NCBI RefSeq assembly: GCF_013201825.1
Contig: NZ_CP053836.1
Location: forward strand, 496,001-560,000
Reading direction: 5' to 3'
From: Halarcobacter ebronensis
Lineage (GTDB): Bacteria; Campylobacterota; Campylobacteria; Campylobacterales; Arcobacteraceae
DNA length: 64,000 nt
Numbering within the stretch: the first letter of the stretch is position 1; every line of letters starts with the position of its first letter. Positions 17,968 to 26,039 of this stretch are shown piece by piece. The notes beneath the pieces are model-generated. The model had not been told where the DNA came from and made no database searches. It saw nothing but the letters and a program-made list of their open reading frames with translations. A program made the position numbers and the translations under genes.

Positions 17968-18783
17968 TTAAAGAAGGCTAATTTTTTGCCTTCCCATCTC
18001 CTGCAACATTTTTATCTGTTCAATTTTTTCAACTTTATAAAACTCTATAAAGTAGCCAAAAACATTTGATTTTAAGAAGATAAAACTGTTGCCATTTTTT
18101 GAACTTTTTATTAAGTAGGCATTATTTGTGTTTGTCTCAATAATAGTGTAATCTTTATATAAAGCCTCAATTTGAAGTCTTAAAGATAGAAACTCTTTTT
18201 TTCTTTTCGAAATAACCCCTAAATAGAAAGAATCACCAGCTTTTTTTGTAAATTTTTGTTCTTTTGTTAAATCTATATTTAACTCTTTTACAAGTTTTGT
18301 AAGTTTTATATCTTGTTTATCTCCTAAATCATTTTCTAGAAGAAATTTTGTTAACTCTTCAGCTTTTGTAAGTCCAAAATCATATATTAAACCATCTGTT
18401 AGTTTTATCTCTTGTTTATCATCTAAAATAAATGTAACAGCAAAGTTTGAGTAGATATTTCCAGTTAAATAGGCAATTTCTGTTTTAACTTCTTTAATAG
18501 TTTTTCTAATAATTGTAACCTCTTTTACAACTTTTTTATTATCAAAAATTTTCCAAGAAACTGAATTTTCATCAATAGAGATTTCAATCTCTCTTTTTAC
18601 GAAAATAACATAAAAAATAGAAGCAATTTGAAATGAACAAAGAGCAATTGAGCCAAAAAATAGAAGTTTATAAATAAACTCACCTTTTAAGTATCCTTGA
18701 TACATCACTAAAGCAAAAATTGAAAATGCAATAAACATAAAGAGTTTATATATAAAACCTTTTTCAAGAATAAAAATGCGCAC
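17968..18783 (-). CDS. Hypothetical membrane protein with two N-terminal helices
   Basis: 271 residues from a GTG start (AAGG nine bases upstream). Two membrane helices near residues 10-30 and 40-60 are followed by a soluble beta-rich region (residues 65-140, WKIFDNKKVVKEVTIIRKT) that looks like a small PH-type domain. A helical, Lys-rich C-terminus follows. No family recognised. It is 15 bp downstream of another unknown gene, and the two are probably co-transcribed. A short GAAGGC/GCCTTC hairpin with a T-rich loop (17973-17993) lies at its 3' end beside the moaA stop. Confidence 0.6.
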   Translation of the reverse strand: MRIFILEKGFIYKLFMFIAFSIFALVMYQGYLKGEFIYKLLFFGSIALCSFQIASIFYVIFVKREIEISIDENSVSWKIFDNKKVVKEVTIIRKTIKEVKTEIAYLTGNIYSNFAVTFILDDKQEIKLTDGLIYDFGLTKAEELTKFLLENDLGDKQDIKLTKLVKELNIDLTKEQKFTKKAGDSFYLGVISKRKKEFLSLRLQIEALYKDYTIIETNTNNAYLIKSSKNGNSFIFLKSNVFGYFIEFYKVEKIEQIKMLQEMGRQKISLL

Positions 18784-18798
18784 TAATAACTACCTTTT

Positions 18799-19434
18799 TT
18801 AAATATAAGCAGTTAATAGTGTATCATTTTTATTATTAGTTAAAAGAGTATTTTGGAATTCTCTCATTCCATTTTTAAGAACTAACTCTTGATGAGTAGT
18901 TGCGTTTTTTATTTCATTGTTCTCATCCTCTTTTCTTCTTTTAAATTCTGTACTACTTTCTAAAACGTTTTCTCTTTTATCAATTTTGAATTTTGATAAA
19001 AATAGATTTTGTTCTAAAAGATAAAGAAGAGAGAAAATTTCATTTTTTGTAAAAATTTTTTCGTTTTCTGTTGAGAATTTCATCCAATATAGTGTTCTTA
19101 TTATATGGGCTGAAACCTTTGTAATAATAGATGATTTTTCACAAAATTCTATTATCTCATATTCATTTATATTTTGCCATCTCTCTTTTAATGATGAGGC
19201 TGATTTGTTATACAATTCTCTATTTTTGTTGGTATTTAAAAAAGTTTCAATATTAAAAGTTTCAACTCTTCTTTGAAGATTTGAAATGGCACATTGCCAG
19301 ATTACAAAAATAGAAAATGAAAGTTTTTCTAATTCTATTAATTCTAAGGCCTCTTTTAAATTATAGATTTCCATCTCTGCTAAATTAAAAGAGGGATTAA
19401 TTGGGTTATTTAAAATTTCAGGAATTTTTTCCAT
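18799..19434 (-). CDS. Hypothetical protein, all-helical, cytoplasmic
   Basis: 211 residues, no signal or membrane segment, predicted almost entirely helical. The Glu/Lys-rich linker near residues 165-185 (STEFKRRKEDENNEIKNAT) looks disordered. The start at 19434 has a strong AAGGAGAG site. No family recognised. It is the first gene of a two-gene unit with the membrane protein at 17968-18783, so the two may act together. No nearby gene suggests a pathway. Confidence 0.6.
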   Translation of the reverse strand: MEKIPEILNNPINPSFNLAEMEIYNLKEALELIELEKLSFSIFVIWQCAISNLQRRVETFNIETFLNTNKNRELYNKSASSLKERWQNINEYEIIEFCEKSSIITKVSAHIIRTLYWMKFSTENEKIFTKNEIFSLLYLLEQNLFLSKFKIDKRENVLESSTEFKRRKEDENNEIKNATTHQELVLKNGMREFQNTLLTNNKNDTLLTAYI

Positions 19435-19511
19435 AATCTCTCCTTTTCTTTAATTTAGATTAAATTTATACAAATTGTAACACAAAAAGAGATTTTTTGC
19501 AAGGGAAGAGA

Positions 19512-20312
19512 TTAATTAATTGATTTTACATAGTATCTGTTATTTTCATTTGCAAGAGTTATTTTAGAATCAAAAATTTTTGAGATATTTTCTGATGTTA
19601 AAATATCAGCCTTTTTCCCTTTTTTATAGATTGTTTTATTGTACATCAATGCAATATTGTCAATCTCTGGAAAAATCTCTTCAAAGTGGTGAGTTACTAT
19701 AATAATTGAAGAGTTCTTAGATAGTTTTCTAATAATATTCAAAAAACTAACTTGAGCTTTTATATCAAGTCCTGTTGTTGGTTCATCAAGGATAAAAGCT
19801 TTTGGTTTATGTATTAAAGCTCTTCCAATTACACAACGTCTTAGTTGTCCTGTACTCATTTGGTGAACTCTCTTGTCTTTTATCTCTAAAATTTCTAAAA
19901 ACTCTAATACTTCCAAAGCTCTTTCATGTTGTTCATTGGTAAAATCTTGGTGTTTAAATATTCCTATTGAACTATAATAACCACTTAGAACAACTTCATA
20001 GGCTGTTAAAAAATTTCCATGTTTTTCAAAATAGTTGTGTAAATCATTTGTAATTATCCCTAAATTCTTTTTTAGTTCGAAAATACTCCATCTCTCTTTT
20101 CCAAAAAGATTTTTTCTAAATTTATATTTAGTATTTGGATACAAATCATTTGATATTAGTTTTATAAGTGTAGATTTTCCACTTCCATTTTGTCCTAAAA
20201 TGGCCCAATGTTCCCCTTGATTTATAGTCAAATTGATATTCTCAAGCACAGGTGTTATCTCATAACTTACATATATATTTTCAAAATCAATAATTTTTAA
20301 ATTTTCATTCAT
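19512..20312 (-). CDS. Stand-alone ABC transporter ATPase (ModF/iron-complex type)
   Basis: 266 residues with Walker A GQNGSGKST, signature MSTGQLRRCVIGRA (a variant of LSGGQ), Walker B AFILDEPTTGLD and switch His in IIVTHHFEEIFPEID. The TGQLRR signature and the HHFEE after the switch strand are seen in ATPases of the YlmA/ModF group, which often lack a neighbouring permease. None is present here: the gene is flanked by an unknown gene and by rpsO on the other strand. It could serve a permease elsewhere or have a non-transport role. Confidence 0.8.
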   Translation of the reverse strand: MNENLKIIDFENIYVSYEITPVLENINLTINQGEHWAILGQNGSGKSTLIKLISNDLYPNTKYKFRKNLFGKERWSIFELKKNLGIITNDLHNYFEKHGNFLTAYEVVLSGYYSSIGIFKHQDFTNEQHERALEVLEFLEILEIKDKRVHQMSTGQLRRCVIGRALIHKPKAFILDEPTTGLDIKAQVSFLNIIRKLSKNSSIIIVTHHFEEIFPEIDNIALMYNKTIYKKGKKADILTSENISKIFDSKITLANENNRYYVKSIN

Positions 20313-20411
20313 AGTTGTACTTTGTTTTTTAGAAATAATACCAAATTTTTCTTCATATTATAGTTAACTATTTAATTAAACAAATATTAATGTTAAATAG
20401 AATAAAATACG

Positions 20412-20461
20412 CCTCCACTTAAGTTTAAGTGAGATTATATACACCTATTAGGAGGTCGAAA
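20412..20461 (+). promoter_or_regulatory. Structured rpsO leader
   Basis: The 50 bases before the rpsO ATG hold a perfect hairpin CACTTAA-GT-TTAAGTG (20416-20431). CCTCC (20412-20416) is complementary to the strong GGAGG ribosome site (20451-20455). A second option is ACCT pairing with AGGT around the same site. This would allow a structure that hides the ribosome site, as in S15 autoregulation in other bacteria. The pairing is seen; the regulation is inferred. Confidence 0.5.
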
Positions 20462-20734
20462 ATGGCTTTAGATCAGGAAGTAAAAGCAGATATTATTGCG
20501 AAATACAGAAGAGACGATAAAGACACAGGTTCAGCAGAAGTTCAAATTGCTATTTTAACAGAGCAAATTAAAGTTTTAACTGAGCATTTAAAAACTAACA
20601 AAAAAGATCACTCATCAAGATTAGGTCTTTTAAAAATGGTTGGTAAAAGAAAAAGACTTTTAGCATATTTAAGAAGAACTGATTATGTTAAATTTACTTC
20701 ATTAGTAGCTGACTTAGGAATTAGAGCTAAATAA
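20462..20734 (+). CDS. rpsO: 30S ribosomal protein S15
   Basis: 90 residues from ATG 20462 ([20 protein letters not shown]), the normal length. The longer frame would start upstream of the ribosome site. The family phrase [15 protein letters not shown] and the 16S rRNA-binding region [20 protein letters not shown] are present. It binds the central domain of 16S rRNA early in small-subunit assembly. It stands alone, with a structured leader and a very strong terminator. In many bacteria S15 binds its own leader to limit translation, and the leader here has the right kind of structure. Confidence 0.97.
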   Translation: MALDQEVKADIIAKYRRDDKDTGSAEVQIAILTEQIKVLTEHLKTNKKDHSSRLGLLKMVGKRKRLLAYLRRTDYVKFTSLVADLGIRAK

Positions 20735-20758
20735 TTAGCTTTTTATAACTATTATAAA

Positions 20759-20790
20759 AGGTTGCAAGCTATCTTGCAACCTTTTTTTTT
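20759..20790 (+). terminator. Intrinsic terminator of rpsO
   Basis: AGGTTGCAAG - CTAT - CTTGCAACCT followed by eight T. The 10-bp stem is perfect. It is the strongest terminator in the window. Confidence 0.95.
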
Positions 20791-20885
20791 AATAAAGTTT
20801 AAAATTAATTGAAAAAAATAAACTAAATTAATATTTCTTCTAGTAAAATAGATATTTATTAAAAATTCAAAAGTTTAGGAAATAT

Positions 20886-21287
20886 ATGTTACTTACAAAA
20901 AAGAGCGAATATGCATTGTTGTCATTAATTTCAATTGCAAAGAGTGATACCCCTAAAAACGTGGACGTGTTATCTCGTGAGCTTAATATTCCTAAATCTT
21001 TTTTGGCTAAAATCATGCAAAATTTAGCAAAAAATGATATTGTTATTTCTCACAGGGGAGTAAATGGTGGTTTTGTACTAAAAAAACCCTATGATGAGAT
21101 TACAATTTTAGAGATTACAACTGTTGCAGAAGAGAAAATTCCTTCTGTTTTTGAGTGTTCTCCATCAGTAAACTCTTGCCCTTCAGATTTAGCAAATGCA
21201 TGTAATTTATGGCCAGTTTTGAACAACTTACAAAGTAGAATAAATGTCTTTTTAGAGGAATTAACGCTAAAGGATATTGCTTCATGA
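20886..21287 (+). CDS. Rrf2-family transcriptional regulator with putative Fe-S cysteines
   Basis: 133 residues. The winged helix is typical of Rrf2 (KSEYALLSLISIAKS, then LNIPKSFLAKIMQNLAKNDI and SHRGVNGGFVLKKP). Three cysteines in the C-terminal part are spaced C-x6-C-x6-C (FECSPSVNSCPSDLANACNL), the place where IscR/NsrR/RsrR-type members bind an iron-sulfur cluster. It could sense iron, oxygen or nitric oxide; which one is not readable. It overlaps the following DHH gene by 4 bp (ATGA), so the two are co-translated. Confidence 0.9.
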   Translation: MLLTKKSEYALLSLISIAKSDTPKNVDVLSRELNIPKSFLAKIMQNLAKNDIVISHRGVNGGFVLKKPYDEITILEITTVAEEKIPSVFECSPSVNSCPSDLANACNLWPVLNNLQSRINVFLEELTLKDIAS

Positions 21288-22333
21288 CCCTTTTTCACCT
21301 ATCGCATACCGATTTAGATGGATATGGTTGTCAGTTAATTACAAAAGAGTATTTTAAAAAAGGATTTTTTTATAATGCAAATTATGGTTTAGAGGTAAAA
21401 CTAAATCTAAATAAAATGTTTAATGACATTGAAGCATATAAAAGTGATGAAATTCTTTTTTTAATTACTGATTTAAACTTGACTTCACAAGAATCAAAAG
21501 ATTTAAATAAAAAAATTGATGAGATGAATAGTGATGGTTTTAATATAAAACTTCAACTTTTGGATCATCATGGAACTGGGCAAAAGAGTGCAGAAGAGTT
21601 TTCTTGGTATTATTTAGATACTTCAAGATGTGCTACACTTATTACTTACAGTTACATAAATAAAGAGCTTGATGGTTTTTCACAAGAGACAAAAACTTGG
21701 CTTGAACCATTGATTCATAGTATAAATGCAATTGATATTTGGGTGGATGTTGGAACTTCAAGCTTTGAGTTTGGAAAAGTATTACTATCTATGGTTAGTC
21801 AAGTAAAAGAGGTAAATGCAATTTTATTTCCAGAATTAAATAGAGAGTTTAGACACTTTTTATTAAAAGAGTCTGCTAAATATATTAATGAAAATAGTGC
21901 AAATATAAAACTTGACAATGATGTCCATTTTTTAAAGAAGAGATTTTTAATGGGTGATGGGAATGATGATACCATTGATAATCTAAGTGCAAAGTATTTG
22001 GTAAAATCTTTAGAGAGTTTAAAAGAGAACTTAACTGTAACATATAAAGGGCATAAAGGACTTTTAACATATACTTTAGGTTCTATATCGATTCCTGCAA
22101 ATGCTTTTTTAGTTGCAAATGAGGATTATGATTTTTTTATTGATATAAGTAGAAAAGGAAATACCTCTTTTAGAGCTGATGGAAAAGTTGATGTATCTTT
22201 TATTGCACAAAAGCTTGCAGATGGTGGTGGACATCCAAATGCTGCTGGTTGTAAATTTGATGATTTTAAAGAGAGTATTGACTACAACGAAGTGAAAAAG
22301 TTTATACAAGATAAACTAGATTCACTTAAATAA
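21284..22333 (+). CDS. DHH-family phosphoesterase
   Basis: 349 residues. The N-terminal DHH domain shows SHTDLDGYGC and the namesake LLDHHGTG, both metal-binding. The DHHA1 domain at the C-terminus has the GGGHPNAAGC motif. Such proteins hydrolyse cyclic dinucleotides, nanoRNA or short oligonucleotides. At this length, without PAS or GGDEF domains, it is NrnA-like or oligoribonuclease-like. It starts inside the Rrf2 regulator gene, which suggests shared control. Its end is 3 bp from the convergent carbonic anhydrase. Confidence 0.85.
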   Translation: MTLFHLSHTDLDGYGCQLITKEYFKKGFFYNANYGLEVKLNLNKMFNDIEAYKSDEILFLITDLNLTSQESKDLNKKIDEMNSDGFNIKLQLLDHHGTGQKSAEEFSWYYLDTSRCATLITYSYINKELDGFSQETKTWLEPLIHSINAIDIWVDVGTSSFEFGKVLLSMVSQVKEVNAILFPELNREFRHFLLKESAKYINENSANIKLDNDVHFLKKRFLMGDGNDDTIDNLSAKYLVKSLESLKENLTVTYKGHKGLLTYTLGSISIPANAFLVANEDYDFFIDISRKGNTSFRADGKVDVSFIAQKLADGGGHPNAAGCKFDDFKESIDYNEVKKFIQDKLDSLK

Positions 22334-22336
22334 AAA

Positions 22337-22963
22337 CTATTCAAAAACTTTTTTTTCTCTGTTGTAGTACTCAATAGAACCATCTTCTATTTTGTAGTAC
22401 CAGCCATGAATACTCAATCTTCTTTCATCAATTCTTTTTTTAACCTCGGGAAAGGTTAAAAGATTTTCCAATTGACAGATTACAGATTTTTTTTCAGTCT
22501 CTCTGTAGACTCTTTGTTCGTCAATTTTAATATCAAAATCTTTTAATACCATCTCTTTTGCTTTCATTCCAAGTTGTAGCCATTTTTTCATATGAACCAA
22601 AGAGTCATTATGTTCTAAATCCATATATAAAGATTTACATGCTCCACAATATGAGTGCCCACAGATAATTATATGTTTTACATCTAAAACTGATAAGGCA
22701 AACTCAATTGCAGCTGTTGTTCCATGGAAGTCATTGTCATTTTTATATGGAGGTACAAAATTTCCTACATTTCTAACAATAAACATATCTCCAGGTTTAG
22801 AAGAGATAATTAGATCAGGAACAACTCTGCTATCGCTACAACCTATAAATAAAATCTCAGGAGATTGCCCTTTCTCAACAAGAGTTCTAAAGTCATTTTT
22901 GTAGTCGTTAAATTTTGTTTTTTTAAAGAGTTTGTTCCCCTCTTTTAAATCCTCTATAGTCAC
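22337..22963 (-). CDS. Beta-class carbonic anhydrase
   Basis: 208 residues. The zinc site is complete: Cys-Ser-Asp-Ser-Arg (CSDSRVVPDLI) and His-x2-Cys (IIICGHSYCGACKSL). It interconverts carbon dioxide and bicarbonate in the cytoplasm. It starts 1 bp after the stop of the biotin carboxylase gene, so one transcript makes both a bicarbonate producer and a bicarbonate-using carboxylase subunit. The length and motifs resemble the CanB type of Campylobacter. Confidence 0.95.
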   Translation of the reverse strand: MTIEDLKEGNKLFKKTKFNDYKNDFRTLVEKGQSPEILFIGCSDSRVVPDLIISSKPGDMFIVRNVGNFVPPYKNDNDFHGTTAAIEFALSVLDVKHIIICGHSYCGACKSLYMDLEHNDSLVHMKKWLQLGMKAKEMVLKDFDIKIDEQRVYRETEKKSVICQLENLLTFPEVKKRIDERRLSIHGWYYKIEDGSIEYYNREKKVFE

Positions 22964-22964
22964 T

Positions 22965-24416
22965 TTACATTCTCACTTTTACATTTTTTGATTTTACACT
23001 ATCAATAAACTTCATAATTGAAGCGATTTTTTTCTCTTCCTCTTCAAGGTGATTTTTTGCATCAAGGGTAAATTTATCCATATTTTTATCTAAATAGTTA
23101 GTTGTAATTTTCCCCTTTTTAAACTCTTCATCCCTTACAATTTCTCTGTGAAGTTGAATATTAGTTGGAAAACCTTCCAAAGTAAACTCATCCAATGCTC
23201 TTTTTGCTTTTTTAACAGCACCTCCCCAATCAAGTGCCCAAACTATAAGTTTTCCAATCATTGAGTCATAATTTGCAGGAACTTTATATCCTGTATAGGC
23301 ACTTGAATCAAGTCTAACTCCTGGTCCATTTGGAGTTAAATATCTTTCTATTGTACCTGTTGAAGGCATAAAATTTTTCTGAGGATTCTCTGCATTGATT
23401 CTAAACTCTATTGCATAACCTCTAAATTTTATCTCTTCTTGCATATATTTCATTTTATCACCATCTGCAATCTCTATCATTCTTTGAATAATATCTATAC
23501 CACTTATAATCTCTGTTACTGGATGCTCAACTTGAACTCTTGTATTCATCTCAATAAAGTAGATGTTATCATTTTGATCAATCAAAAATTCAACTGTTCC
23601 AACACTCTCATATCCAAGTTTAAACATAGCCTTTGTGGAGATTCTAAAAAGCTCTTTTCTTACTTCATTATTTAGTTTTGGAGATGGAGCTATTTCTATT
23701 ACTTTCTGATGTCTTCTTTGAATAGAACAATCCCTTTCTCCCAAATGCACAACATTTCCATATTTGTCTGCAATAATTTGAACTTCAATATGTCTTGGGT
23801 TTTCAACATATTTTTCTATAAATACTTGACCATTCCCAAAAAATTTAACCGCCTCATTTGTAGCTGCTTCAAACATTTTGTCAAACTCATTTTCAGCTCT
23901 TACTATTCTCATCCCTCTACCTCCTCCACCAAAGGCAGCTTTGATAATAACAGGATAACCTATTTTAGAAGCAATTGTTTTTGCCTCTTTTTTATCTTCA
24001 ATTGGTTCATTAGTCCCTTCAAGTACTGGAACACCAACTTTTTTCATTGCAACTTTTGATGCCATCTTATCTCCAAAAAGTGCTATATGTTCAGGTTTTG
24101 GACCAATAAAGATGATACCAGCTTCTTCACAGGCTTTTGCAAAATCTGCATTTTCACTTAAAAATCCATATCCAGGATGGATTGCATCACATTTTGCTTT
24201 TTTAGCAACAGAGATAATTGTCTCATAGTTTAGATATGCTTGTAGAACATCTCCTAATATTGGATAACACTCATCTGCTTTTCTTACCCAAATTCCTTCA
24301 ACATCTACCTCTGAAAAGATTGCAACACTTGTAATCTCTAACTCTTTACAGGCTCTTATTATTCTAAGAGCTATCTCACCTCTATTTGCTATTAAAACTT
24401 TTGATATCTTATTCAT
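22965..24416 (-). CDS. Biotin carboxylase, probably pyruvate carboxylase subunit A
   Basis: 483 residues from ATG 24416 (MNKISKVLIANRGEIALRII; AAGG site). The longer start adds 9 unneeded residues. An ATP-grasp biotin carboxylase: the Gly-rich loop is KAAFGGGGRGMRIV, the catalytic region EMNTRVQVEHPVTE. It carboxylates biotin with ATP and bicarbonate. Stand-alone AccC is usually about 445-450 residues. The extra C-terminal 35 residues (charged, helical) fit the pyruvate carboxylase A subunit of Campylobacterota (about 481 residues in C. jejuni), whose PycB partner is encoded elsewhere. AccC cannot be excluded. No accB is adjacent, but a carbonic anhydrase is. Confidence 0.85.
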   Translation of the reverse strand: MNKISKVLIANRGEIALRIIRACKELEITSVAIFSEVDVEGIWVRKADECYPILGDVLQAYLNYETIISVAKKAKCDAIHPGYGFLSENADFAKACEEAGIIFIGPKPEHIALFGDKMASKVAMKKVGVPVLEGTNEPIEDKKEAKTIASKIGYPVIIKAAFGGGGRGMRIVRAENEFDKMFEAATNEAVKFFGNGQVFIEKYVENPRHIEVQIIADKYGNVVHLGERDCSIQRRHQKVIEIAPSPKLNNEVRKELFRISTKAMFKLGYESVGTVEFLIDQNDNIYFIEMNTRVQVEHPVTEIISGIDIIQRMIEIADGDKMKYMQEEIKFRGYAIEFRINAENPQKNFMPSTGTIERYLTPNGPGVRLDSSAYTGYKVPANYDSMIGKLIVWALDWGGAVKKAKRALDEFTLEGFPTNIQLHREIVRDEEFKKGKITTNYLDKNMDKFTLDAKNHLEEEEKKIASIMKFIDSVKSKNVKVRM

Positions 24417-24562
24417 ATTGAACCTTTTATTTATTTTTTCCATATTGTAAGATTATAAAATCAAAAAATCTTTATCTTTTATGCTAAATATTTTATTTAA
24501 TTATGCTTATAACATTGTCTATTAGTGCTTAAAATTTATTCTATTTTTGATATTATTAATTT

Positions 24563-25438
24563 ATGAAAAAAGAGACCTTAGAAAAACGAACCAAAATTGC
24601 AAATGATATTATGTACTATATTTATACTCATATAGACACCCATATTGATATTGAAGAGTTAAGTTATGATTTAAATATTAGTAAATTTCATATGCATAGA
24701 ATTTTTAAAGAGGCTTTTGGAAAAAATATTTATGAGAGTATTAAATCAATTAGACTTCAAAAAGCTGCAAATCTTCTTTTGACAAACAGATACTCAACTA
24801 TCTCAAATATTGCAAATTTGTGTGGATATAGTTCTCACTCCTCTTTTATTAAAGCTTTCACAAACAGATTTGAGATGTCACCAAAATTATGGAGAAGTGG
24901 AGGTTATAAAGTATATTCAAATAAAATTATGAGTCAATCTAAAAAAGCTATGGAGTCAAAAGCAGAATTTTCAAGATTAATACCAAGTATTGTAAAGATG
25001 CCAGAGATTGAGTGTTATTACATTAGAAATAAAGGTTATAATATAAATATTAAACCAACTTGGCAAAAGTTGCATACTTTGGCTTTAAATAATGATATAA
25101 AAGAGTATAAACATATTGCACTATTACATGATAACCCAGTTATTACTCCACTTAATGAGTGCCAATATATTGCTTGTATTAAAACTGATGAAAAAAGTGA
25201 ACTATTATCTCAAAGAGTGCCAAAATTCAAAATCTCAAGTGGAGTTTATGCAAAGTTTGATTTAAAAGGGCACCAAGGAGATATACTGAAATTTATAAAT
25301 TGGGTTTACCATGAGTGGCTTTTAAATAGCGATTATGAGACAACAACAAAACCCTCATATATAATTTATCATAAAAATAATTTTCTAAGTTTGGATAATG
25401 AGTTTGATATGAGTTTTTATGTATCTGTTAACTATTAA
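24563..25438 (+). CDS. AraC-family regulator with GyrI-like effector domain
   Basis: 291 residues. The DNA-binding domain is at the N-terminus (two helix-turn-helix units: IEELSYDLNISKFHMHRIFK and ISNIANLCGYSSHSSFIKAF). It is followed by a GyrI/Rob-like effector-binding domain from about residue 130 that ends in YVSVNY. This order (HTH first) is the Rob/SoxS-with-effector type that senses small hydrophobic molecules or drugs. No ribosome site precedes the ATG. A TATTAT sequence sits 6 bases upstream, so the mRNA may be leaderless. The gene is convergent with the Met-rich peptide gene. Confidence 0.88.
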   Translation: MKKETLEKRTKIANDIMYYIYTHIDTHIDIEELSYDLNISKFHMHRIFKEAFGKNIYESIKSIRLQKAANLLLTNRYSTISNIANLCGYSSHSSFIKAFTNRFEMSPKLWRSGGYKVYSNKIMSQSKKAMESKAEFSRLIPSIVKMPEIECYYIRNKGYNINIKPTWQKLHTLALNNDIKEYKHIALLHDNPVITPLNECQYIACIKTDEKSELLSQRVPKFKISSGVYAKFDLKGHQGDILKFINWVYHEWLLNSDYETTTKPSYIIYHKNNFLSLDNEFDMSFYVSVNY

Positions 25439-25494
25439 GATAGTTTTCTAAATTTAAAACTATCTTTATATAGTTATATATTTAAAAGTAAAAA

Positions 25495-25761
25495 TTATTT
25501 GCTTTTTGTCATTTCATTATGATTCATCATATTATGATTTGTCATTTCATTTTGATTTTTCATCTCATTATGATTCATTCCCTCATGATTCATATTACCA
25601 TTATTCATCATTTGAGTATTATCCATTTTGTTGTTATTCATCATCTTTTCATGATTCATTCCACTATGATTCATTCCTTCATGCTTCATGCTATTTTCAT
25701 TTGCAAAAGCAACTCCTACTAATAGTGATGTTGTTAATGCGATTGATGTAATCTTTTTCAT
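25495..25761 (-). CDS. Met/His/Asn-rich exported peptide, probable copper or silver binder
   Basis: 88 residues with a signal peptide (MKKITSIALTTSLLVGVAFA) and an AAAGGAGAAG ribosome site. The mature part of about 67 residues is built of short repeats such as GMNHSGMNHEKMM, with about 15 Met, many Asn and His, and no Cys. Met/His clusters of this kind bind Cu(I) or Ag(I) in the oxidising periplasm. No copper pump or oxidase lies beside it. The function is inferred from composition only. Several antisense frames here are artefacts of the same low-complexity DNA. Confidence 0.7.
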   Translation of the reverse strand: MKKITSIALTTSLLVGVAFANENSMKHEGMNHSGMNHEKMMNNNKMDNTQMMNNGNMNHEGMNHNEMKNQNEMTNHNMMNHNEMTKSK

Positions 25762-25895
25762 TCTTCTCCTTTAAATAAATTTGCTTAATTATAAAAATTA
25801 AATATGGAAGGAATATGGAAATTGTCTTAATTAATAAAATTAATTTATTTTAAGTATTAAAATTCAATTTTTCTTTTTTATTTGTATATTTAGTG

Positions 25896-26010
25896 ATAAG
25901 CTAAACAAAAAGTATTATTATGGAATGCGAATCCCTTTTTGTGAACAGTAACAAAGATGAGATAAAAGAGATTTTTGATAATACAAAAACAATCGCAATT
26001 ATTGGACTAT
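25896..26010 (+). repeat. Left copy of a ~115-bp imperfect direct repeat (truncated CoA-binding gene start)
   Basis: This matches 30860-30978, the promoter-proximal region and first 30 codons of the intact CoA-binding-protein gene. Within the 91 coding bases (25920-26010 against 30888-30978) I count 8 differences by eye, about 91% identity. The upstream 24 bases are also alignable with small gaps. In this copy the TATAAT of the intact gene reads as non-promoter sequence. Identity stops after GGACTAT, at the stop codon of the convergent response-regulator gene. Confidence 0.9.
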
Positions 26011-26039
26011 TTTATCTCTATTTTGTATCCAACTCCTGA
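25920..26039 (+). pseudogene. Truncated copy of the CoA-binding protein gene (first 30 codons)
   Basis: The frame from ATG 25920 reads MECESLFVNSNKDEIKEIFD and continues as the CoA-binding protein at 30888 through codon 30 (IAIIGL). It then runs into unrelated sequence and stops at 26039. The Rossmann-like CoA-binding domain is lost, so it cannot be functional. It is the scar left by the event that placed the 26.0-30.9 kb segment here. Confidence 0.88.

Noticed and set aside
25506-25751. Two plus-strand open frames opposite the Met-rich peptide
   Set aside because: Both are mirror products of the low-complexity repeats; the minus strand has the signal peptide and the strong ribosome site.
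25495-25761. CRISPR-like or tandem repeat array
   Set aside because: The short ATTCAT-type repeats are codon-level repeats of a coding low-complexity region; no spacers of constant length.
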